This document shows, piece after piece, positions 8,095 through 16,094 of a DNA stretch of 64,000 nt; position 1 is the first letter of the stretch; every line of letters begins with the position of its first letter. Under the pieces are notes generated by a model, which was given only the letters and a program-made list of their open reading frames with translations, was not told the origin of the DNA and made no database searches. This stretch comes from Actinomycetota bacterium (GTDB taxonomy: Bacteria; Actinomycetota; Thermoleophilia; Miltoncostaeales; Miltoncostaeaceae), in the NCBI GenBank assembly GCA_963169235.1, contig CAUJCX010000020.1, positions 124,001-188,000 of the forward strand, written 5' to 3'. The translations under genes and the position numbers were made by a program.

Positions 8095-9923
8095 CGCGCC
8101 ACCGGGCGCACCTGTACCCGCACGCCGGCGCCGCCGGTGGTGCGCAGCACCGTCACGGCCTCCCGCGCCCGCACGGGGACCCGCAGCACGAGGCCGCCGT
8201 CCTGCCGCACGCGGCCCGAGGCGACGATGATCCCGGCGCTGTCGCGCACGCGCACCCGGGTGCCCGCCGGCACGGCCTGGCGACCGGCCATCAGGCGTCC
8301 CCGCAGCTGGGCCCGGGTGCCGACGCGGCCCCGCACCACCACGGGCCGCCACCAGCGAAGCGCCGCGGCGTTGCTCCGGGCGGTGGTGGCGGCGGTCGTC
8401 GCCGTCGTCGTCGCAGCGCTGCCGTCCCGCCCGTCCCTACCGTCGCGCCCGTCCTTGCCCGCCGTCGACGCCGGAGCGCCGGCGCTGGCCGGGCCTCCCG
8501 TCGCCGGTGCCGCGCCCTTGGTCGCCGCGCCCGGAGAGGCGGGCGTCGGCGCCTTCGACGCGGCGGGCGGGGCGGGCGGCGTCCACGACACGAAGGACGT
8601 CTTGCGCGTCTCGTTGCCCGCCCCGTCGGTCACCTGGATGATCACCGTGTAGGCGCCCGCGGGCATCTGGGCCATCGGCACGGTGAAGTCGTGCCCGTCC
8701 TGGAGGCTGGCGGCGCTTCCCGACAGCAGGCTGACCACCGACGATCCGGTTGCGTTGCGCATCTCGATCACCGCGCGGCCGAGGCCCGAGCCCCCCTGAT
8801 CGGTGGCGGACGCACGGATCCGCAGGGTGTCGCCGCCGGAGAACGACATGGCGGGGACGGGCACGGCGGGCGGAGTGCGGTCGATGCGGATGCTGGCGGG
8901 GTCGGACGGGGCCGAGACATGCCCGGCGGCGTCGACGGCGCGCGCGCGGATGGCGTGCGATCCGGCCGACGAGAACGGGAAGTCGGTGGGACTGTCGATC
9001 CACTCGCCGCCGTCGATCTGGAACTGGTTGCGGTTCCAGCCGCTACCGGTGCCGTCCCCGGTGGGGGTCGAGTGCACCAGCACCCCGGCGGCGTTGGTCC
9101 AGTTGCTGTCGCCGACGACCACGACGGGCGCCGACGGCGGGTTGTGGTCGACGCGGAACGTCGCGGAGCCGGCCGCGTCGGCCCAGCCGTTCGCGCGGCG
9201 GATGACCGTGAACGTGTGGGTTCCGTCGGCAAGGCCGCGGATGTCGGTGTCGGCGGGCAGATAGCCGTTGGGCGGGTCGGACGGGGGCGTCTCGGGCCCG
9301 CCGTCGATCTGGACGCTGGCGGGGCCACGGTTGAAGTCGTTGTCGCTGGTGACGACCGAGAACGGCATGCGCTCACCGGTCTGCCAGTCGCCGGGGACCC
9401 AGACGTCGCGCACGGCCGGCCCCTGAAGGTCGCGCACCTCGACCGTGTTGAGGTCGAGCGTCCAGGCGGCCGCGGTCGCGAGCCTCGCGCGGGCCACCAT
9501 CTTCACCCCGAAGCACGCGCTCGGCGCCATGGCGTAGCTGCCCGTGCCGGGGCCGAACCCGTTGATGACGCGGTACGGAAGCGAGGAGTCGGCGCGGAAC
9601 TCCACCGTGCCGTTGCTGGTGTCCTCCTGCAGCACCGCGTCGTTGCCGAGGCTGTTGTGCCAGCGGGCGGCGTGGTAGTTGAACCCGACGACCTCGGTGT
9701 TCACCCACGGCGTGCACCACCCCAGGGTGGCCCACGCGCCGCCCGGCGTGCCGCCCTCCGCCGTCATGGACGCCAGGGTGGGGATGGAGATCCCGTGGGC
9801 GTCACCGCTGGTGAAGTCGGCGGCGATGGTGAACGTGGGGCGGTCACCGAGCGCCACGGCGGGCGCGACCAGGGTGGCGGCGACGGCGGCGAGTGCGGTG
9901 GTGCGGGAGCGCGTGGGACGCAT
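8091..9923 (-). CDS. Secreted Ig-like repeat protein with collagen-like GRDG run
   Basis: A 610-residue exported protein: signal peptide to about residue 25 (ALG-D), a ~150-residue N-domain with FGPGTGSYAMAP, then three Ig/cadherin-like repeats. The repeats carry the bacterial big-repeat phrases IDGG, GTHTFTV, DHNPPSAPVVVV and DAAGHVSAPSDPASIRID. A low-complexity Ala/Pro/Thr region follows, containing GKDGRDGRDGRDG, then a basic C-terminal beta domain. The ATG start has GGAAGGA about 8 nt upstream. It begins only 24 nt after the sigma-factor gene and overlaps the next gene (ATGA), so all three should be one transcript. The likely role is a cell-surface or matrix protein. There is no LPXTG motif or C-terminal anchor. 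Confidence 0.85.
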   Translation of the reverse strand: MRPTRSRTTALAAVAATLVAPAVALGDRPTFTIAADFTSGDAHGISIPTLASMTAEGGTPGGAWATLGWCTPWVNTEVVGFNYHAARWHNSLGNDAVLQEDTSNGTVEFRADSSLPYRVINGFGPGTGSYAMAPSACFGVKMVARARLATAAAWTLDLNTVEVRDLQGPAVRDVWVPGDWQTGERMPFSVVTSDNDFNRGPASVQIDGGPETPPSDPPNGYLPADTDIRGLADGTHTFTVIRRANGWADAAGSATFRVDHNPPSAPVVVVGDSNWTNAAGVLVHSTPTGDGTGSGWNRNQFQIDGGEWIDSPTDFPFSSAGSHAIRARAVDAAGHVSAPSDPASIRIDRTPPAVPVPAMSFSGGDTLRIRASATDQGGSGLGRAVIEMRNATGSSVVSLLSGSAASLQDGHDFTVPMAQMPAGAYTVIIQVTDGAGNETRKTSFVSWTPPAPPAASKAPTPASPGAATKGAAPATGGPASAGAPASTAGKDGRDGRDGRDGSAATTTATTAATTARSNAAALRWWRPVVVRGRVGTRAQLRGRLMAGRQAVPAGTRVRVRDSAGIIVASGRVRQDGGLVLRVPVRAREAVTVLRTTGGAGVRVQVRPVAR

Positions 9924-9947
9924 CGGTAGTTCCTTCCGTGGACGTGT

Positions 9948-11270
9948 CTATGGGCCTGAGGGGCCGATGGAGATGGACGCGGCGCCCGCCGCGTCGGCGT
10001 TGGCAGGTGGTGCGGAGGGGGGCGGGGGCGCGGCCGGCGCCGCCGGGGCGGGGTGCGCGACCACGGGCGCGGCGGGGCGGTACCCCGCGCTGGGGCGGGA
10101 CGCGGGGGGAGCCGCGGGGCGGGCCAGCGAGGCCACCCGGGTGAAGCCGGCGGCGGTGACGGTGCGCTTGGCCACCGCGACGGGCGCCGCGGGGCGCACG
10201 ACCGCCCGTACGGGGGCGGCACGGGTGGGCTCGGGAGCGGCCTTCGCGGGGGCCACCGCCGCCGGTCGCACCGGGCGGCGCGGCGCCGGGGCGGCGGGCG
10301 CGGAGGCGGCGACGCGGGCCGCGGCGGTGGGACGGGCGGCGGTGTGAAGGCCCTCGTCGCCGGTGCCCGCCGTGAGCAGCGGTCCGCCGACGCCCACGAC
10401 GGCCGCCGCGGCCACCACGGAGGCGGCCGCCTTGGTCATCACCGAGCCGGGCATCTCGATGAGCATCTGCACCGTGTTGCCGGCGCGCACCGTGCCCGAC
10501 GTGGACGCCCGCTCGAACCAGTTGAGGAAGGGGCCGGGGTCGGGTGGCGTCAGGTCGACCAGGTTGGGCACCAGGCACGTGGGGGCCAGCGCACCCATGG
10601 CGCCCACGCGCCGCCGCCGCTGGCGCAGCAGCGTGCGGCAATGGCCGCAGTGGCGCACGTGGCGCTCCACCCGCATGCGCTCGCGCCGGTCGCAGTCGCC
10701 CGCGATGAGGTCATCCAGCGACGCGCGCACGCGCACGCACGCCTCGCCGGTGTCGACCTGGTGCTCCCACGAACGCAGCGCCTCGCGCCCCTCCAGGATG
10801 GCCCGCTCGACCTTGCGCCGCGAGAAGCCCGTGGCCTCGGTGATGTCGACGTACGAGGCGCCCCGGGCCTGCAAGATGAGGCACACGCGCTGCGCGTCGG
10901 TGAGGCGACCGAACGCCTCGACCACGATGAGGTAGCGGTGCCGCCAGTCGTCGATGCCCTCGTTGCCCGAGCCCAGGCGGTCGGCCGTGTCGGCCGCGTC
11001 CTCGCCGGCCCCCGGGCACTCGCGCTGGCGCCGCTCGGCGATGCTGAGGGCCTCGTTGCGCAGCACGGTGCGCAGCCACGCCATGAACCGCTCGTTCTCC
11101 ACCACGGGCGCCGAGCGCAGCGCGATCTCCATGGCCCGCTGGTACGCGTCCTCGGCGTCGTCGAGGTTGCGTGTGATGCGTGCGGCGTACCGCACCAGCC
11201 GGGGGGAGGCCGCCACGGCGCGGCACACGGCGGCGCGGCGTTCGTCGTTTGTGGGTGTGGCGGTACTCAT
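9948..11270 (-). CDS. ECF-like sigma factor fused to zinc-finger and membrane segment
   Basis: A 440-residue protein. Residues ~24-80 form sigma region 2 (DDAEDAYQRAMEIAL, then FMAWLRTVLRNEAL). Residues ~115-170 form region 4 (LTDAQRVCLIL, then a helix-turn-helix in VDITEATGFSRRKVERAIL). Next comes a zinc-finger-like H-x3-C-x2-C (His204, Cys208, Cys211) of the kind found in anti-sigma factors, one hydrophobic segment at ~280-300, and an Ala/Pro-rich tail of ~140 residues. ECF sigma and anti-sigma are normally separate proteins, so this looks like a self-regulated, membrane-attached sigma factor. It is co-transcribed with two secreted proteins, its probable outputs. The ATG at 11270 begins the conserved region. 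Confidence 0.85.
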   Translation of the reverse strand: MSTATPTNDERRAAVCRAVAASPRLVRYAARITRNLDDAEDAYQRAMEIALRSAPVVENERFMAWLRTVLRNEALSIAERRQRECPGAGEDAADTADRLGSGNEGIDDWRHRYLIVVEAFGRLTDAQRVCLILQARGASYVDITEATGFSRRKVERAILEGREALRSWEHQVDTGEACVRVRASLDDLIAGDCDRRERMRVERHVRHCGHCRTLLRQRRRRVGAMGALAPTCLVPNLVDLTPPDPGPFLNWFERASTSGTVRAGNTVQMLIEMPGSVMTKAAASVVAAAAVVGVGGPLLTAGTGDEGLHTAARPTAAARVAASAPAAPAPRRPVRPAAVAPAKAAPEPTRAAPVRAVVRPAAPVAVAKRTVTAAGFTRVASLARPAAPPASRPSAGYRPAAPVVAHPAPAAPAAPPPPSAPPANADAAGAASISIGPSGP

Positions 11271-11568
11271 GCGAATCGAACGAAATCCCCAACGGGCTGT
11301 GGAACCTGTGGTTAACGATCCCTCTCGAGGGGCCGCATTCGGTAGATGGCCGAACGAACGGTTTTCACCCCCCTCGCCGCGAAAAAAGACAGACGGCGCA
11401 GTTCCGCGACACATGAAGGTTTCGTGAGGTTCTGGCGATTGGCGTGCGTGCGTCACCCTCCCCGCTCGGACGGCCACGCACACGCCGGCCGCCGCCGGGC
11501 GTCCTATCCCTCCGGGCGGGGCCGGCGGCGGCGGACCCGTCACCGGCGGCGTCGGCGAAGATGCGCCG
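11271..11568. other. Divergent intergenic region between sigma factor and azlC
   Basis: About 300 bp without a gene. It is visibly less GC-rich than its surroundings and contains GTTAAC (11311-11316), a run of six A at 11392-11397 and a CCCTC/GAGGG inverted repeat near 11320. These are suitable for divergent promoters, including autoregulation by the sigma factor, but no promoter could be assigned with confidence. Confidence 0.4.
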
Positions 11569-12264
11569 GTGACCGAGGCCCGCGACCCGTCGACCTCCCC
11601 CGCCGCCCGCCGGGCCGTGCTGCGTCAGGCCGCCTCCATCGGCCTGGCGACCGGCGCGTACGGCCTCAGCTTCGGCGCGCTGGCCGTGACGGCGGGGCTC
11701 GACATCTGGCAGACCATGGTGCTGTCGCTGCTGCTGTTCAGCGGCGGCTCGCAGTTCGCGGTGGTGGGGGTGCTGGGCGACGGCGGGTCGGGGCAGGCCG
11801 CCGTGGCCACGTCGACCCTGTTGGGCGTACGCAACGGGCTGTACGGCCTGGAGACCGCGCAGATCCTTCGTCCCTCCGGCTGGCGGCGCCTGGCGGCGGC
11901 CCACCTGACCATCGACGAGTCCACGGCCGTGGCGGTGGGCCAGCCCACCCCGGGCCTCGCGCGCCTGGGGTTCTGGGCCACGGGCTTGGCCGTGTTCGTG
12001 GGCTGGAACGCGCTGACGTTCGCGGGCGCCGTGCTGGGCAACGCCGTGGGCGACCCCCGCCGGTTCGGCCTGGACGCGGCCGCTGCCGCCGCGTTCTGCG
12101 CGCTGGTATGGCCGCGGCTGAAGGTCACCGACGCGCGGCTGGTGGCGGTGGGCGCCGTGCTGATCGCGCTCACCATGGCCCCGCTGGCCCCCGCGGGCGT
12201 GCCGGTGCTGGCGGCCGTGGCCGCCGCGGTGGTGGTGGGGGTCGGCCGCTGGGGATCGCCGTGA
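11569..12264 (+). CDS. azlC: AzlC family branched-chain amino acid exporter, large subunit
   Basis: A 231-residue integral membrane protein with about five hydrophobic segments. The AzlC core is clear: ATGAYGLSFGALAVTAGL, SLLLFSGGSQFAVVGVL, LLGVRNGLYGLE and a DESTAVAVGQ stretch. AzlC and AzlD together export branched-chain amino acids or analogues such as azaleucine across the cytoplasmic membrane. The GTG start has no strong ribosome site. It is translationally coupled to azlD (GTGA). No regulator is adjacent. Confidence 0.93.
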   Translation: MTEARDPSTSPAARRAVLRQAASIGLATGAYGLSFGALAVTAGLDIWQTMVLSLLLFSGGSQFAVVGVLGDGGSGQAAVATSTLLGVRNGLYGLETAQILRPSGWRRLAAAHLTIDESTAVAVGQPTPGLARLGFWATGLAVFVGWNALTFAGAVLGNAVGDPRRFGLDAAAAAAFCALVWPRLKVTDARLVAVGAVLIALTMAPLAPAGVPVLAAVAAAVVVGVGRWGSP

Positions 12265-12572
12265 ACGGCTGGACCACCGTCATCCTGGCGGGCGTGCTGT
12301 CGCTCGCCGTGAAGCTGGCGGGCTACGTGGTGCCCCACCGCTGGTTCTCCCACCCCCGCCTGGCGCGGGCGACGGGGCTGATGCCGGTGGCGCTCTTGAG
12401 CGCCCTGGTGGCGGTGCAGGCGTTCACCAGCGCCGGGCGCCTGGTGATCGACGCGCGGGCCGCGGGCGTGGCGGTGGCGTTCGCCGCGCTGGCCCTGCGG
12501 GCCCCGTTTCTGGTGGTGATCACCCTGGCCGCGGTGGCCGCCGCCCTGCTGCGGGCACGGGGTATCGGCTAG
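12261..12572 (+). CDS. azlD: AzlD family branched-chain amino acid transport protein, small subunit
   Basis: A 103-residue protein with three to four hydrophobic segments. The GTG start is set by the GTGA overlap with azlC. The AzlD pattern is present: a start helix VILAGVLSLAVKLAGYVVP, PVALLSALVAVQAF in the middle and AALALRAPFLVVI near the end. It partners AzlC in the two-component exporter. Length and spacing are normal. Confidence 0.92.
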   Translation: MNGWTTVILAGVLSLAVKLAGYVVPHRWFSHPRLARATGLMPVALLSALVAVQAFTSAGRLVIDARAAGVAVAFAALALRAPFLVVITLAAVAAALLRARGIG

Positions 12573-12600
12573 CCGGGCGGCCGCACGCACGCCGCGGGTC

Positions 12601-12606
12601 TAGACT
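12601..12606 (+). promoter_or_regulatory. TAGACT box 7 nt before ATG (leaderless-type -10)
   Basis: TAGACT lies 7 nt before the thioesterase ATG at 12614 and no ribosome site is present. A -10 box in this place would put the transcription start at or next to the A of ATG, giving a leaderless mRNA. No clear -35 is visible. Confidence 0.45.
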
Positions 12607-12613
12607 CGCCCGC

Positions 12614-13042
12614 ATGCAACCGCCGCACGTACACCGGCACGAGTTCCGCATCGCCATGGGCGAGGTGGACGTGGCCCAGATTCACTTCACCACGCTGTTC
12701 TCGTGGATGGACCGGGGGCTCAGCGAGTGGCTGGCAGCGGTGGGCCGCCCGTTCACGCGCCTGCTGGACGAGGGCCCCGGCATCCCCATCGTCGACGTGC
12801 ACGTGGCCATCCGCGAGCGCATCCACCTGGACGACATCCTGGTGCTCGAAACCTGGGCGGCCGCCGTGGGCAACACGTCGTTTCGCACCCGCCACCGCTT
12901 CACCCGCCACGGCACGCTGGTGGCCGAGGGGGAGCTGGTGCACGTGTGCGTCGAGCGCGAGAGCCGCGCCACCCAGCCCGTGCCGGAGTGGGTGCGTGCG
13001 GTGGCGGCCGACGGCGACTGGACGCCCCCGCGGTCGCCCTGA
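12614..13042 (+). CDS. Acyl-CoA thioesterase, 4HBT hotdog family
   Basis: A 142-residue single-domain hotdog protein. The EVDVAQIHFTTLFSWMDRGLSEWL segment near residue 16 matches the catalytic-helix region of 4-hydroxybenzoyl-CoA-type thioesterases, with Asp in the usual acid position. VDVHVAIRERIHLDDILVLETW and RTRHRFTRHGTLVAEGELVHVCV form the later strands. It should hydrolyse an acyl-CoA thioester. The acyl chain is unknown. It sits alone between azlD and the glycosylphosphotransferase. Confidence 0.85.
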   Translation: MQPPHVHRHEFRIAMGEVDVAQIHFTTLFSWMDRGLSEWLAAVGRPFTRLLDEGPGIPIVDVHVAIRERIHLDDILVLETWAAAVGNTSFRTRHRFTRHGTLVAEGELVHVCVERESRATQPVPEWVRAVAADGDWTPPRSP

Positions 13043-13068
13043 CCGCGCGGCCCGCCGCTCAGGGGCGA

Positions 13069-13074
13069 TAAAGT
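13069..13074 (+). promoter_or_regulatory. TAAAGT box 7 nt before GTG (leaderless-type -10)
   Basis: TAAAGT is followed after 7 nt by the GTG start at 13082, with no ribosome site between. It is the same arrangement as at 12601 and 24071 in this window, suggesting a leaderless transcript for the glycan gene set that follows. Confidence 0.45.
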
Positions 13075-13081
13075 CGGCCCT

Positions 13082-14578
13082 GTGAGCAGCAGCCCTCCTC
13101 GCGTGTCGTCCGATTCGCGCACCCGCGCCCGCCGGGTGCGGCGCGACATGCGCTCGTTGCCCCTGCTCAGCGGGCCCGCGGGGGCGCAGCGCCTGCGGCG
13201 GGCCCTGTCGGTGCTGTCGCTGCTGGCCGTCGACGTGGCGGCGACGTTCCTCGGTATCTACCTGGCGTTCGCCGCCAAGCTGATGCTGTCGGGGCAGCCC
13301 ATCGACTCGGCCGCCATCTGGCGCCTGGAGCAGCAGATCCTCCCCACCGCCACCGTGGTGCTGGTGCTGGTGTTCGCCAAGAACCGGCTGTACGCGCCCC
13401 GCGAGTCGCGTTCCGGCTCGGCCACGGTGCTGTCGTCCACCACGCTGGCCGCCCTGGCGGTGCTGCTGTTGCTGGTGGCGTCCGGGTGGCACTTCCAGAC
13501 GTACTACATGATCTACGCGTCGTGGTTCTTCGTCAGCGTGCTGGTGATCGCACTTCGGGCCAGCTACGAGAGCATCACCACGCTGGTGCTGGACGCGTCG
13601 CACTACGAGCGCCGGGCGCTGCTGGTGGGCTCCGACGCGTCGGCGGCCCGTGTGGAGGCCGCCCTCGACCACACGTCCAACCGCCGCGGGGTGCCGTACC
13701 GCGTCACCGGCAACATCGCGCTGGAGCACCTGCCCGCCGAGTGGGACGGCGACGAGGGCACGACGCTGCTGGACCCCTCGCAGGTGGACGAGGTCATCTT
13801 CACCGAGGCCGAGGGCCTCAGCGACCAGGTGGTGCTGAGCCTGCTGCAGGTGTGCCGCCGCCGCGGCATCGCCGTGCGCCTGGCGCCCACCACGGTGGAG
13901 ATGCTGTCGCACACCATCGAGGCCGTCCCCGCGCCCGGATTCCCCCTGTTCTCGGTGCACCCGCCGGTGCTGGGGCTGGTGCAGTTCTGGGCCAAGCGCC
14001 TGTTCGACGTGGTGGTGGGGGTGCTGCTCACGCTGCTGGTGGCCCCGTTCGTGGGCCTGATGATGCTGCTGATCCGCCTGGAGGACGGCGGCCCCGTGTT
14101 TCACCGCAGCCGCCGGGTGGGCGTCGACGAGACCACGTTCGACTGCCTGAAGCTGCGCACCATGTACGTGGGCGCCGAGCAGATGCAGACCGAGGTGGAG
14201 CACCTCAACGAGGCCGACGGGGCCCTGTTCAAGATCCGCGAGGACCCCCGCGTCACCCGCGTCGGGGCGTTCCTGCGCCGCTACTCGCTGGACGAGCTGC
14301 CGCAGCTCATCAACGTGCTGCGCGGTGAGATGTCGCTGGTGGGCCCGCGGCCGCTGCCGGTGCGCGACTTCGAGATGCTCGACGCCGTGCAGCGCAAGCG
14401 GTACCTGGTGCTTCCCGGCATGACGGGCCTGTGGCAGGTGAGCGGGCGGTCCGACCTGTCGTTCGACGAGCTGATCCGGCTCGACTTCTATTACATCGAG
14501 ACGTGGTCCATCTGGCTGGACTTCGTGATCCTGTTCCGCACCATCCCGGTGGTGCTGGGCCGCAAGGGCGCGTTCTGA
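13082..14578 (+). CDS. Undecaprenyl-phosphate sugar phosphotransferase (polyprenyl glycosylphosphotransferase)
   Basis: A 498-residue WbaP/EpsL-type initiating enzyme. Four N-terminal membrane helices (residues ~40-160) lead to a Rossmann-like CoA-binding-type domain (LLVGSDASAARVEAAL). A fifth membrane segment at ~305-330 (KRLFDVVVGVLLTLLVAPFVG) starts the catalytic domain. That domain has FHRSRRVGVDETTFDCLKLRTM, the DELPQLINVLRGEMSLVGPRP core and PGMTGLWQVSGRS. It transfers a sugar-1-phosphate from a nucleotide sugar to undecaprenyl phosphate, the first step of a surface glycan. Its stop may form a CTGA overlap with the next gene. Confidence 0.95.
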   Translation: MSSSPPRVSSDSRTRARRVRRDMRSLPLLSGPAGAQRLRRALSVLSLLAVDVAATFLGIYLAFAAKLMLSGQPIDSAAIWRLEQQILPTATVVLVLVFAKNRLYAPRESRSGSATVLSSTTLAALAVLLLLVASGWHFQTYYMIYASWFFVSVLVIALRASYESITTLVLDASHYERRALLVGSDASAARVEAALDHTSNRRGVPYRVTGNIALEHLPAEWDGDEGTTLLDPSQVDEVIFTEAEGLSDQVVLSLLQVCRRRGIAVRLAPTTVEMLSHTIEAVPAPGFPLFSVHPPVLGLVQFWAKRLFDVVVGVLLTLLVAPFVGLMMLLIRLEDGGPVFHRSRRVGVDETTFDCLKLRTMYVGAEQMQTEVEHLNEADGALFKIREDPRVTRVGAFLRRYSLDELPQLINVLRGEMSLVGPRPLPVRDFEMLDAVQRKRYLVLPGMTGLWQVSGRSDLSFDELIRLDFYYIETWSIWLDFVILFRTIPVVLGRKGAF

Positions 14579-14862
14579 GCCCCTCCGACGACGCGCTGCG
14601 CCGCCTGCGGGACGCGGCCGGTGACGCGCCCCTGGCGCCGCTGCGCATCGAGACGGGCGGCGGGTCCACCCGTCCGGGGCCCGTGGGCGCGGCCGTCAAC
14701 CGCGCGCGCGGCGCCGTGGTGCGGCTGCTCACCCCGCCGCTGGCCGAGCTGCTGGCGCAGCTCGAGCGCGACCGCCACCGCACGCGCAGCGAGATCGCCG
14801 ACCTGCGGCGGCGGGTGTCCGAGCTCGAGCAGGCGGAGAAGCGCGACCGGCCCCAGGCGTAG
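14575..14862 (+). CDS. Small coiled-coil protein in glycan operon, possible CTG start
   Basis: A ~95-residue open frame between two glycosylation genes. Composition is basic and Arg/Leu/Glu-rich, with AVNRARGAVVRLLTPPLAELL followed by a helical, coiled-coil-like tail (LERDRHRTRSEIADLRRRVSELEQ). Similar short Arg/Leu-rich proteins occur between glycosyltransferases in related actinobacteria (my recollection, not checked). No ATG, GTG or TTG lies at the expected place; CTG at 14575 overlaps the upstream TGA as CTGA, mirroring the GTGA overlaps elsewhere. The next gene begins 3 nt after its stop. It may be a chaperone or scaffold for the membrane glycan machinery. Confidence 0.6.
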   Translation: MSPSDDALRRLRDAAGDAPLAPLRIETGGGSTRPGPVGAAVNRARGAVVRLLTPPLAELLAQLERDRHRTRSEIADLRRRVSELEQAEKRDRPQA

Positions 14863-14865
14863 CGG

Positions 14866-16026
14866 GTGCGCGTCGCATTCTGCGTGCAGCGCTTCGGTGC
14901 CGACGTGGCCGGCGGAGCCGAGGCCCTGTGCCGCCGCACCGCCCACGCCCTGGCCGCGGCGGGCGACGAGGTGGTGGTCTACACCACCACGGCCCGCGAC
15001 TACCTCACGTGGCGGCCCCACTACCCCGAGGGGTGGAGCGACGACGACGGGGTGCAGGTGCGCCGCCACGCCGTGCAGCCCGCCCGGCCCGCCGAGGCCG
15101 CGGCGCTGGCCCGGCGCTTGTCGCTCGACCCCGGTGATGCCGACGCCGAGCGCGCGTGGGCGCTTGCGCAGGGGCCGGTGAGCCCGGGCCTTGTGGCCGA
15201 CCTTGCCACGGCGGCGTCCCGCCACGAGGCGGTGGCGTTCTGGACGTACCTGTACGCCACGGCCCAGATGGGGCTCCCACTCGTCGCCGACCGGGCGGTG
15301 CTGGTGCCGCTGGCGCACGACGAGCCGATGCTGCGGTTCGCGCTGAGCCGGGGCCTCACGCGCAGCGCCGCGGGGTTCGCGTTCATGACGCCCGAGGAAG
15401 CCCTGCTGGTGGACGACATGCACGGCATCGGCGACCGCCCGTGGCAGATCGTGGGCACCGGGGTGGAGCCCCCGCCGCCGGCCGCGTCGGCGCCGGCCGG
15501 GCCCGGCGACTACGTGCTGTACGTCGGCCGCGTCGATCCGGCCAAGGGGGTGCGTGATCTGGTGGACGCGCACGCGCGCTACCGCGCCACCGGTGGACGC
15601 CTGCGCCTGGTGCTGGCGGGGCGGGCCACCACCCCGCTGGCGCTGCCTCCGTGGGTCACCACCACGGGGTTCATCGACGACGCCCGCCGCGACGACCTGC
15701 TGGCGGGGGCGGTGGCCGTGGCGCTGCCGTCGCGCTACGAGAGCCTGTCGCTGGTGGCGCTGGAGGCGTGGCGCGCGGGTCGTCCCACGCTCACGACGGC
15801 CGCGTGCGAGGTGGTGGTGGGCCAGACGCGCCGCTCGGGTGGTGGTGGCTGGTACGCCGACCACGACGACTACGCGCGGCAGCTGCACGCCCTGGAGGGC
15901 GATCCGGCCGCCGCCGCGGCGCTGGGGGCGGCGGGACGTGCGTGGGTGGCGACGCTGACGTGGCCCGCGGCCGTGCGGCGCTGGCGGCGCCTGCTGGCGC
16001 AGGTGGCGCGGCCGCTGGCCGCCTGA
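14866..16026 (+). CDS. Glycosyltransferase family 4
   Basis: A 386-residue GT4 enzyme. The GTG start is directly downstream of the small coiled-coil gene. The N-domain begins VAFCVQRFGADVAGGAEAL-C, a nucleotide-sugar GT4 start with the Gly-Gly-Ala-Glu loop. The C-domain has YVLYVGRVDPAKGVRDLVDAH and LPSRYESLSLVALEAWRAGRP, where the glutamates of the donor site are kept but the usual EGFG is replaced by ESLS. It probably extends the lipid-linked glycan begun by the phosphotransferase upstream. Confidence 0.9.
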   Translation: MRVAFCVQRFGADVAGGAEALCRRTAHALAAAGDEVVVYTTTARDYLTWRPHYPEGWSDDDGVQVRRHAVQPARPAEAAALARRLSLDPGDADAERAWALAQGPVSPGLVADLATAASRHEAVAFWTYLYATAQMGLPLVADRAVLVPLAHDEPMLRFALSRGLTRSAAGFAFMTPEEALLVDDMHGIGDRPWQIVGTGVEPPPPAASAPAGPGDYVLYVGRVDPAKGVRDLVDAHARYRATGGRLRLVLAGRATTPLALPPWVTTTGFIDDARRDDLLAGAVAVALPSRYESLSLVALEAWRAGRPTLTTAACEVVVGQTRRSGGGGWYADHDDYARQLHALEGDPAAAAALGAAGRAWVATLTWPAAVRRWRRLLAQVARPLAA

Positions 16027-16094
16027 GCGCGCAGTCGCTGCACGGGTGCGGCGCCGCGGTTACCCTTGGGGGAAGCGACATCGGGGGGATCGAG

